DNA of 64,000 bases from Lytechinus variegatus (taxonomy: Eukaryota; Echinodermata; Echinoidea; Temnopleuroida; Toxopneustidae): the NCBI RefSeq assembly GCF_018143015.1, contig NC_054741.1, forward strand, positions 13,143,736-13,207,735, given 5' to 3'. Positions 56,901 through 64,000 of this stretch are shown piece by piece. The notes below the pieces were generated by a model, which did not search any database, was not told the DNA's origin, and worked only from the letters and a program-made list of their open reading frames with translations. Each line of letters opens with the position of its first letter. Positions within the stretch are counted from its first letter, which is position 1. The translations under genes were made by a program, and so were the position numbers.

Positions 56901-57204
56901 TTCATTACAATCAAGTTGGAATTAAGGGGGAGAAAGAAATGTTTACAGAGATAGAGAAAGAGAGAGAGAGAGAGTAAAAAAAAAGAAAGAGAAGTAAAAA
57001 CAACAAATAGAGTAACAAAATGGAAAGGTGGATTGAAAGGGGTATAAAAGCCGTCGAGTACTTACGTTGCAACACATAGGAAAAGAGAAAGAAGTGTTTC
57101 GTTGTAGATCGCCCAACTTATGAATCTACTCTCGTTGAACTCTGATGGTGCTTTTCTTACTACGTAACACAACCTGATACCCCAAAGTAGTAAAACTAGC
57201 TCGG
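38722..57204 (-). CDS. GPR158: GPR158/GPR179-like class C orphan GPCR, last four exons (5' part outside window)
   Basis: Minus-strand exons 57204-57066, 53688-53583, 41033-40872 and 38964-38722 join in one frame with AG/GT borders, encoding about 215 residues to TGA. The order is AELVLLLWGIRLCYVV (TM5), FNESRFISWAIYNE, a hydrophobic TM6, NPDVLYLIWFFYSQLTTT through TM7 to LLFGSKCYLVLHG, then VDIQEELKRLYTQLELLKTR and NPHLTRKL. Human GPR158 has LLWGVYLCYAVR, FHEPRYMAVAVHNE and EDIRDELKKLYAQLE at the same places. Vertebrate GPR158 and GPR179 are membrane scaffolds that bind RGS7-Gbeta5 through TM7 and this coiled coil. GPR158 has been reported as a glycine receptor. This protein ends only about 55 residues after the coiled coil, without the long VCPWE-bearing tail. 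TM1-TM4 and the ectodomain were not found up to 64000, so the 5' exons lie farther out. Confidence 0.87.
39180..39420. other. AT-rich (AATGATAAT)n tract with SINE-tail-like GCGCTTTACAA
   Basis: A run of AATGATAATAATGATAATAA at 39295-39345 is followed by TATATGCGCTTTACAATAGA, the kind of 3' tail seen on echinoderm SINEs and LINEs. It lies in the 1.9 kb intron before the terminal exon of the GPR158-like gene. The rest of that intron (38965-40871) shows nothing else. Confidence 0.35.
40872..41033 (-). CDS. GPR158: GPR158-like exon: end of TM7 and proximal cytoplasmic segment
   Basis: The acceptor TGTCTAG precedes TGCTAT at 41033; the donor GTGAGT follows CAA at 40872; 54 codons in phase 0. CYLVLHGKGDKTDSR continues LLFGSK from the previous exon, and LNQVDIQ leads into the coiled coil of the last exon. 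The middle (TGTTGLRQRTWDATNS) is a polar linker. Confidence 0.87.
41034..47090. other. large GPR158-like intron, proximal part, no gene recognised
   Basis: This is the first half of a 12.5 kb intron. Visible structure is limited to G runs at 42275-42286 and 45610-45621, a (CA)n patch at 42410-42435, a GCGCTTTAA tail-like fragment near 43861, and the 13-bp hairpin at 45404-45433. Short frames have no supporting splice sites or domains. Confidence 0.5.
45404..45433. repeat. perfect 13-bp hairpin with TTTT loop
   Basis: AATTTTACACGAC, TTTT, then GTCGTGTAAAATT. It lies inside the large intron. It has no known RNA-family features; the stem is too short for a miRNA precursor. Confidence 0.6.
47096..47872. 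mobile_element. putative DNA element rich in GATGTCCG motifs, CAGTCACATT/AATGTGACT ends
   Basis: CAGTCACATT near 47096 is mirrored by AATGTGACTT near 47863. CGGTTACCGGCAGGGTAA near 47158 is mirrored by ATTACCCTGATG near 47828. The interior is unusually CpG-rich for this region and repeats CGATGTCC / TGTCCGG / GGACATCG on both strands at least ten times. Frames through it have no recognised domain. It is probably a foldback-type transposon derivative. Confidence 0.45.
47880..52170. other. large GPR158-like intron, middle part, no gene recognised
   Basis: Visible patches are a GC-richer island at 48380-48650, a CT-rich then GA-rich stretch at 49490-49570, and one frame with a good donor at 51278-51495 (see findings). 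No repeat ends or RNA gene were recognised. Confidence 0.45.
52176..52678. mobile_element. Tc1/mariner-type MITE, TA target site
   Basis: The left end TCGTGCGTCCCACAAAAAAG continues GGAAACC (52176-52202). The right end GGTTTCCTTTTTCTTGGACG continues CACTG (to 52678). Inverted ends are about 26 bp with a few differences, flanked by TA on both sides. The total of about 503 bp has no transposase frame. It lies in the large GPR158-like intron. Confidence 0.7.
53435..53565. repeat. degenerate tandem repeat of about 27 bp just 3' of GPR158-like exon
   Basis: Units of the type CATATGAYATCAGAAAACCA recur at about 53447, 53506 and 53531 with decay. They lie within 20-150 bp of the donor side of the exon at 53583-53688. 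Confidence 0.4.
53583..53688 (-). CDS. GPR158: GPR158-like exon: TM6 end to TM7
   Basis: The acceptor TTTTTCAG precedes the exon at 53688; the donor GTAAGT follows AAG at 53583. With one base completing the preceding ACx codon, it reads FFLQDLANPDVLYLIWFFYS, then QLTTTVVIVLLFGSK. The position of NPD before a TM7 rich in Thr and Val parallels the LQSDW to LTVTVTIGLLLIPK stretch of human GPR158. Confidence 0.87.
54340..54450 (-). mobile_element. decayed tRNA-derived SINE
   Basis: On the minus strand GGCCGATTGAACTAAGACGC is A-box-like and GTGGTTCGATACTATGCCC is B-box-like, followed by GTAAACAAGGCATTTAAT, a motif common at this place in invertebrate SINEs. It lies in the 3.4 kb GPR158-like intron. 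Confidence 0.45.
54610..54850 (-). mobile_element. tRNA-derived SINE
   Basis: Read from 54838 on the minus strand: GTCGCGATGCAGTGGTC (A-box-like) then GTGTGTTCGAATCCAACTGC (B-box; TGTTCGAATCC differs from the GGTTCGAATCC consensus at one base). The following body shows no tRNA acceptor stem, so this is a SINE and not a tRNA gene. Confidence 0.6.
54895..55192 (-). mobile_element. SINE-like insertion with 12-bp target-site duplication
   Basis: The direct repeats AAGGATGCCCTA at 54895-54906 and 55181-55192 bracket 274 bp. Inside, GGAGTCTGCATAGCAGACTA occurs near both ends (about 54956 and 55162), and a second copy of the neighbouring SINE head (AAGAATCAAGACCGCTGC, then TTCGCGACAAA) lies at about 55012-55075. 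A 12-bp duplication fits LINE-type integration. The interior is an odd mosaic of head fragments and palindromes. Confidence 0.6.
55193..57065. other. GPR158-like intron sequence with one repeat-like block
   Basis: At 56167-56290, TTTATTTCAACAGGGTGGTC, then TGGACCTGCTCTCCCAGAGA and GCCCTGCATCC look like a dispersed-repeat end with an A/T tail, but I cannot assign the family. A GA-rich patch lies at 56950-56990. Nothing else was recognised. Confidence 0.3.
57066..57204 (-). CDS. GPR158: GPR158-like exon: TM5, third intracellular loop, TM6 start
   Basis: The acceptor TTTTTTACAG precedes the exon at 57204; the donor GTAAGT follows at 57065. It reads (A)ELVLLLWGIRLCYVVRK, then APSEFNESRFISWAIYNE and TLLSLFLCVA. 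The first codon is completed by one base of the preceding exon, which was not found upstream within the window. Confidence 0.88.
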
Positions 57205-57494
57205 CTGTAAAAAAGAAGACATTATAATGAGTTTCATTAAACGTTTTCAATGTATACAAGCATAAGCATTAGAATGAGGGTGAAGGGGGATGACGAGTTT
57301 CCGAAAGTAAAGTATATATATAATATATCTACATCTGCGTTTAAGGCGATTTTTTTCTTCAATGTTCGCAATGCGCCTTAACGCCCTCTATCTTAACGTC
57401 TTAAAGTCTGTGTATTATGACGGAATAAACCCATTCATAATTCCTTCCGTAGGATGTATGCATATAAATGTATAAAACATGGTATTCGGTCGTG

Positions 57495-57495
<1 letters not shown>

Positions 57496-57532
<37 letters not shown>
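57496..57532. repeat. (TA)n microsatellite
   Basis: About 37 bases of uninterrupted TA upstream of the first visible GPR158-like exon. Confidence 0.95.
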
Positions 57533-57534
<2 letters not shown>

Positions 57535-57865
57535 ATTTCTCAATATGATATAAAATCATCAAATAGCACAAAATTATGAATGTCTGTGCTTTGTAACATT
57601 TTCTGACATTATTGTAAAATATGTGAAATGTAACTTGTAAAGTTCTTGAAATCGCTGAGTTGGCATGAGGGCATCTGCATTGTTGGCAACAAAAATTATC
57701 TGCCTCTCCCTAAGATAAGAAGCCATAAGGCCAAGTCAATCCCCAAATTGTTTTGAATGAAGAAAACAAATCCCTCAATTTTAACAAGGCTACATCATTT
57801 CAGGAAAAAATATATTCTGTCATTTATACATTTTGCAAAATTAAATTTTACGGTTATAAGCAAAC

Positions 57866-58139
57866 AGGGCCCCGTCTTACAAAGAGTTACAATTGATCAA
57901 ATCAACCTCAACTATATGGTAATCCATCGATGTCATAATTTTTCTTCGGGAAATTTACATACTGCCCTGTGAAAACAAAAAGAAGCACATCGCATTTTCA
58001 AGAAAACTATGGATGTATGAATATACATCATATCTAGAAAATTTGTTCAACAAACATGTTTTTTTAGATGTTGACTTTGCTGGCTTTCCAAAGTTGTGGT
58101 TGATTGGATTAATCGTAACTCTATGTAAGACGGGGCTCT
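57866..58139. mobile_element. palindromic MITE family C (AGGGCCCCGTCTTACA ends)
   Basis: The left end AGGGCCCCGTCTTACAAAGA continues GTTACAATTGATC. The right end inverted is AGAGCCCCGTCTTACATAGA continuing GTTACGATTAATC. Terminal repeats are about 33 bp. The 274-bp element ends exactly where the next MITE begins. Confidence 0.7.
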
Positions 58140-58298
58140 GGGGCCTGTTTCATAAAGGACTTGTAACTGTTGTAACTTTGTCATTATGGCAGCTACCATG
58201 GTAATCTTGATTATGATTGGCTGCTGATCCCTTTTACCGTGGTAATTGCCATTAAGGCAAATTTACAACAGTTGAAAGTCCTTTATGAAACGGGCCCC
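58140..58298. mobile_element. palindromic MITE family B, copy 1 (GGGGCCTGTTTCATAAAGG ends)
   Basis: Begins GGGGCCTGTTTCATAAAGGA and ends TCCTTTATGAAACGGGCCCC. Arms of about 65 bp pair (TTGTAACTGTTGTAA against ACAACAGTTGAAAG). The loop contains GATTATGATTGGCTGCTG. It abuts family C with no intervening base. Confidence 0.75.
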
Positions 58299-61110
58299 TC
58301 AGGTCTTCGTACTGAGACCAAGTTATTTTCCGAATTTCAGAAGCATCGGTCATAACGTGATGGTAGTTGGATTCGCTACCCCCACTCTAAGATTTTACAA
58401 CTGTCCATCCATACGCCGATTCCTTTACTCCTTTCATATGTTGGTTCGCATGTGTTGCGTTTCTATCACCATAAACTATAACATGTATAAAGAGAGAAAC
58501 TAAAACCACCCTCATTATTTCAATCAATATAATGGGAATAGAAAGAAAATAAATCATCTGGCTTTTGCCAACAAAATCGGCAATTAACTTTTTTTTTATT
58601 CCACTTTCTGATTTTTTATTTCAATGATTATTATATTGATCAAAAATCTAACATAGGAAGTAATCTAGACAATATACGATGTAAAAGGATATTACTATCC
58701 TCTGGGCTGTACCACTTCTTACTCCTTAATCACGGTCAAAGCTTTTACTTCATTGGTATTGTACGCCTTGGAGACGTTTAAGCTGAATCTAGGTTAGAGA
58801 GTGCAATTTTGATGCCAGCCAGCGGGGGGAAAGTATGAAGATAGATGGTCTATCAGGGGTGTTCACTATTTTTCGATTCATTTTACTTCATACCTGTAAG
58901 CAACTTCTGTAATTGGGTCTTAAGAACTAACCCCCAATCATGATTTGAGTACACGATTTCAATTGCCAGTTGTCAAATTCAAAAGACTAGGATCCTTCTG
59001 CATGCATTTCCTAATTTGTTTGAATTGGGGACATCTAAATGAAAAATACGACCGGAACCGCTACGTTAAAGGATTTATTTCCTATATTTTCATTGTATCT
59101 TGGGCAAGAGATGGATTTTTTTAACCAAATAACATAGAAAGTTGAACTTGATTACTTGAAAAGTGGGTTGATTAGTAAGTAGCCCACTGACCACACTTCC
59201 AATATTGATTGTTTGTGATCCACTTTTCTTTACAAATGTGAATAATAATAAAACACGTTAAACAAGGATCTTCCATCCATGTATCCCCTTTTTATTTTGG
59301 GATCTTTTTCATACTCGATTAGATAGTATGTGAACAGTGTAAAATTTCAACACACATAAAATACACACCCACAGTTACGTTAAAGTTACGTTTAATCTGA
59401 CGTCTACAGCGGACATGTCTCCGAAATATTTAGCACCATTTCCACTGTGAGGATACAATAACGACTTTGATGAAGTACCCATCCCGGACCTTTTAATTCC
59501 CCTCAAGATTCATTATACACGTCTTCTACGTATATTTAACACTGTTAGTCCCTCATTTCCGTGTATTAGGCGTAATGGAAGCCAATAGAGGATCACGCTC
59601 ATGTCCCACCCGTCCTTCCATCACTCAAGCAACTGTCAACACATCTTCACAAAATGGCTCCTATTCGCGATTAAAACAGTCGAGGTAATCGATTTAAGTT
59701 GGGCTAATGTCTGGCGAAGACGCATAGACCCGGCGCCTACAAATGGGTGGATATTTTGGCAGGGAGGTAAACGAAAAGAAAGCCAGGTTTTTTTTCTGTT
59801 CTTGGTACTAGAAAGAAATATTAATAAACATAATTCATATGATAAAATACAAAAGAACAATTGGGGATGTGACATCATCATTATGCTCATTGCCTATAAA
59901 ACTGTTTCACAAGGATAATGCCAATCTTTAAAATGCCATAGCTTTGTCATTCCTTGTCCGCTTTTGATCATATTAAGATTTTTGTTTTATTTTTCTTTAT
60001 CTGATTAATTCATATTAATATAATAAAATTTGTGAGTAGCATTGTAATGTTGGTAGAGCATTCAAATTTAATTTAATGGGAGATAGCGATAATACAATCT
60101 TCTTTTCAAGCACATGGCACATAATATTACAAGAAAACAAAACATTGAGGTGAAAAATACAACAGAGGGACGCCTACTTATTACAAATAAAAATCTTGTA
60201 CTATACAGAAGACAGAATGTGTTTGATATCAACTAAGACCTGTAAACTGGTAAAAGACGTTTAAATGTAAGGATTTTGGGTAACTAAATAAGGTCTTAAG
60301 GTATGTGAGTAGTATTGTAATGTCGTAACCTTGTCGTAACGGTATGCGTGTGGGATGAGCACTTGTGGATGTGTGTGTGGGTAGGTAGATGTTTTAAATG
60401 TAGTGAAGAGCTCGGTGGTAAAGTGTTTCCTTTTTAAACTTATTTCTAGGAGGGTATATATTTTTCACTCTATTGGAAACGGTCTGAAAATTAATTGTCT
60501 TGTCTGCTTTCCATCTTGTGTGAAAGAACAAATGGGTGTCATCTGTGTAGCCAACACGTAAAAGCGAAGATAAATGCCAAATTATGCAATTGTTAAATTA
60601 TATATATATAATTATATATTTGATTATATTGCAAGTTTGCTATTGATAAATCAAACTAAGGAATTGAGTGAATAGCAGTGTGCATACAAAGTCAATATTC
60701 TCCACATCGTCATATTTATCTTTTTCGAAAAGTAAAAATTTTCTTTTTTTAAGGAGATTATAATTCAGGTAAGTAACCCCTATCAGTAAAGCAATATGTA
60801 AAAAAGGAATAAAAATAAACCAAAGCAGGATAATAGACCTAATAGCATTTTATAAAAAAAAATCAAGAGGGAGTTGATAAGTAGGTTAATCAAAATAAAC
60901 AATAATTGAAAATCTAGCTGTATATCAAGTGATATGATAAAAAAGTGTGTATAATGGAAACGTATAGGTATGAAGAAATAGGTGGAATAGGAACAGAATA
61001 AAGAAACACATAAATGTTATCAGTTAGAAAAGACACACAAAACAAAACAAGACACCCATGAAAACTTACATAACAGATTGATGTCAAAAGTCGACCTTGA
61101 ACACCAACGA
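58299..61110. other. upstream intron/flank of the GPR158-like gene, no exon recognised
   Basis: Read on the minus strand for TM1-TM4 motifs (for example a W-x-x-L-G or K-x-x-R third helix, or a C-x-x-D-R-W-D-Y loop); none found. A/T-rich runs occur at 60598-60640. Frames present are short and unsupported. Confidence 0.4.
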
Positions 61111-61117
61111 AAAATAC

Positions 61118-61204
61118 ACTGTAAAAAATGAAGTGCTAATTCAGCACTTACAGTGCTTGTATAGTGACTGCACTGTAAGTGCTAAATTAGCACTTCATTT
61201 TTTT
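61118..61204. repeat. near-perfect 34-bp-arm hairpin
   Basis: AAAAAATGAAGTGCTAATTC continues AGCACTTACAGTGC on the left. The right arm is its inverse with one difference, with a 13-base loop. The arms themselves hold a smaller inverted pair (AGTGCTAATTCAGCACT). It is probably a very short palindromic MITE. A transcript of it would fold strongly, but there is no evidence that it is transcribed as a small RNA. Confidence 0.7.
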
Positions 61205-61898
61205 ATATCACACCCAAATTGTGGATGCAAGATCGATGATGAAATAGCAGGTTACGCTGACTTTGTGTGAATTAAAAATATCAAGATCTATAGAGAGACA
61301 TTTTAGCTTTTTTAAAGTGCCATCTGCTATCTAAAATATATACAGGTTTGCTACGATGGAAATGTGGTATCCCAGCAGGCCTAGCTAGGCGGAGGTGGAG
61401 ATTGTGATACAATGTTCATCCCTAGGAGAATGATATTCTATCAGCCACGGGCATGTGGCGACAACGGGCAGGAAGGTTATAGGTCTGGCTCCCGGATAAT
61501 CCTTCCTACAAAATATCCCGAGGCGAGTAAAATCAATCATTCCTTGCTGGTACAGACGTAATGGCTTCGAACACCACACCGGTCTTAATTCGCAGTGAAA
61601 TTATTAAGACATATTCCCTCTCTAACCCCACAAAAATGATATATTTCATGAATGTAGTTTCCCGTTCTTCCAGTGGTTAAATCAAAGAGTCTTTTACAAA
61701 TCAATCCTTCTTGTATTTTCTTGATCATGTAAACAATCCCTTTATTTTTCTTTTATTTTCTATTTAAATAAGTGTCTACCCTATGATACAAATAGCTGTG
61801 AAAAGTTATTTCTTATTCAATGTCCCTCATCAACCCGTCTGATTTTGGTTTTAGTTATATATTTCATATTTTTGTGACCTTTCCTTAGGCATACATCA

Positions 61899-62057
61899 GG
61901 GGTCTGTTTCATAAAGGGCTTGCAACTGTTGTAACTTTGCCATAATGGCAACTACCATGGCAACAGGGCTCAGCAGCCAATAAGAATCAAGGTTGCCATG
62001 GTAGTTGCCATAGTGGCAAAGTAACAACAGTTGCAAATCCTTTATGAAACGGGCCCC
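61899..62057. mobile_element. palindromic MITE family B, copy 2
   Basis: Begins GGGGTCTGTTTCATAAAGGG and ends ATCCTTTATGAAACGGGCCCC less its first base. The arms of about 66 bp are nearly complementary (CAACTGTTGTAACTTTGCCA against its inverse). Each arm carries ACTACCATGGCAAC. Copy 1 is at 58140-58298. A further fragment ending TTTATGAAGCGAGCCCCTG follows at 62145-62164. Confidence 0.8.
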
Positions 62058-62164
62058 AGGCCAATTGATGCTTAACCAGAGAAATAAACAAAATTTACAA
62101 CCAGCTGATCAGGATTTCAGATTTTTTTTTATTATAACAACAAGTTTTATGAAGCGAGCCCCTG

Positions 62165-64000
62165 ATTGCAGTTTAATCGAGAAAAGCAGAGCATCATCAT
62201 CTCATCCGTTTGACCAATCAGGGTATTTGTTCGTATATGCTAGAACATTACTCGGACCCAATGGATGAGTTCTGATACCTCTCCGAAGTTGGCACCACAA
62301 GGGTCATTGCAACTTTGATAATATCATATCTACATTTTGATCTTTCTTTGAAACAAAGTACACGACTCCCTCTTCGACCTGACGTCCCATAATGCACACA
62401 ACTAAACAAACACTCACATATGATATTGCCTGAATGTTTTCACGCACTTTTATCGTAATGGAATAAACCATTACGGACATCATGGGGACATCATGTAGGA
62501 AAATAAAATGGACTCTTCAAAGTAATTCGTCAAGCCCCGTTTACCGTAGATGCCAGATATTAATACTAGACTTTATTCTAAGATATTAGGTGCCTCAGTT
62601 TTACGTCTTGCATGATAGATTTCGAAAAGTGCGTTCATGTAATTACGTCTTTGGTTTTTCAAGAAACTGAAATATTGTTACTGACCCCAAAATAACGTCC
62701 ATTCATCGTGACAGGATAGAATATTGATTGTAAACCATATGTTTCTTGTTAGGAAGTAAACATGAGGGCTTCTATCAATACATTTAGGGAAATGAGTGAA
62801 AGAACATTTATTTCCAACGATTTCCAGTGAGAAGAGAGAGAGATACTGGCATGTGGGAATATTGCTCTTGTCTAAAGCTGTGGTTTAAATTAGCCACCAA
62901 TGTCACAGATATCCAACAGCAGAGATTCAACTTTTCAGCACATTATTTGATGCCTTATTTATTTATACCTTTTTTGTGAACAATTATTCAAATACATTTC
63001 TTCATTATTCAAGGGGGGGGGGGGAACTGACCAACAATGTATTTGGTCCCTTATTGACTGTCCGTTATGAATAGCTAGTCTTCAAATAGCAAATACTGAT
63101 TTTACAGAGAATAAAGTAATTACTATGATTTTGTTTCTATGGAGAAACTAATTTTTATTACTTATTTAAATACAGGTATGATTCATGTTTTTTAAAGCAC
63201 TATATCCCTTGTGCAAGTTTGCACCATAGGATTTTTCAGTGCACCTTAAATTGCGATTTTGTTTTGCGGTTTGGGTGTCTTAAAGAGCACTTCAAGTGTT
63301 AAAGTGTGTAAAATATCATTTGGATTGGTCTGAAATTATACCAACCGCGTACTTGTACGTGTTATTTAGTGCAATTTTCGCAATCCTTAAACAGTCTCTT
63401 ACAGGTTGCAGAATCCTTATCAAGATGCTATTTTTATAGTGTATTAATGACGAAACAAGCAGTTTCATCAATTTAAAATCCTTGCCACGACATGCTTAAA
63501 GTACAAACTTTAATCCGAACCATCGGCCAAGAGGATGATCTATCTCATTTATTCACTGACTTGACGGTGAAGGATATACCGCGGTATTCGGAAGCGAGAA
63601 ATAGGGACGATGTGCCGTAGTTTTCTTGACGGGCATAAACGCGGTAATAATTAGCGCACGTCGAGTAATTCAATTAACCGAACACCTCGGCAGAGCGTCG
63701 CGGTCCAGCAATGATGATTGATGACTGTTTTATGGAATGCACCAGAAGGTCTTGGACAGGGTTAATTTGTTTAGAAGATAGCCAAAGAGCCTCATGAACC
63801 TTGTACGTAAAGTGTAAGGGAATATTTTCATCGGCAGAGTAATCTTAATAAGTCCAAGAAAATGAGGTTCACGTACTCTCGAATATCGGGTGAAATCGTT
63901 AATTGAGTGTGATTTCTAATAAGGTCAAAATAACTGGGTCATTTTCCAGCTTTACCAAAACGTTCAGTCTCTGAAAAAAGCACATTTTTAAATATTTTTT
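62165..64000. other. right flank, no gene recognised
   Basis: AT-rich DNA with a 12-base G run (63013-63024) and a CpG-richer patch at 63540-63720 (see findings). No splice-consistent exon of the GPR158-like gene was found here. Confidence 0.4.

Noticed and set aside
59601-59918. Overlapping plus and minus frames of about 100 codons
   Set aside because: No domain, no splice sites with consensus, and base composition like the surrounding flank.
61385-61579. Minus-strand Cys-containing frame (GIFCRKDYPGARP) considered as a GPR158-like ectodomain exon
   Set aside because: No acceptable splice borders were found, and no exons for TM1-TM4 lie between it and 57204 where they would have to be.

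Overview
This 64 kb window is AT-rich eukaryotic nuclear DNA with spliced genes, long introns and many small DNA-transposon derivatives. The dispersed repeat families, such as palindromic elements ending in GTTTCATGAAA or GTTTCATAAAG, and the gene content fit an echinoderm, most likely a sea urchin. The species is an inference; no rRNA or mitochondrial marker is present.

Three host genes can be rebuilt from splice sites that keep frame. (1) Plus strand, 1559-13076: a 13-exon gene for a 507-residue protein with two degenerate cyclic-nucleotide-binding folds, resembling CNBD1. (2) Minus strand, 23913-15930: a complete 9-exon HAUS4 gene (368 residues), a subunit of the augmin complex that branches spindle microtubules. 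Genes 1 and 2 converge, with 2.85 kb between their stop codons. (3) Minus strand, 57204-38722: the last four coding exons of a class C orphan GPCR of the GPR158/GPR179 family, covering the region of TM5-TM7, the post-TM7 coiled coil and a short tail. Its 5' exons were not found and probably lie beyond position 64000. Two of its introns are about 2 kb and 3.4 kb, and one is 12.5 kb.

The 15 kb between HAUS4 and the GPCR (23.9-38.7 kb) has no gene I can support. It holds two CRE palindromes near the HAUS4 start, an element with 74-bp inverted ends filled with GATA-type satellite, a tandem duplication of about 0.3 kb, a 0.7 kb pyrimidine tract inside a DNA-transposon remnant, a 0.96 kb inverted-repeat element carrying a THAP zinc-finger ORF, an element made of poly(A) and G-rich units, and a MITE.

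Introns and flanks hold several MITE families, tRNA-derived SINEs (one with a clear 12-bp target duplication), a CR1/L2-type LINE 3' end and Tc1/mariner-like remnants. The most unusual observation is that two unrelated palindromic MITE families carry 14-mers that match the RFX/DAF-19 X-box consensus, so they could spread ciliary-type regulatory sites. No CRISPR, rRNA, genuine tRNA gene or retrovirus/LTR-type element was recognised.
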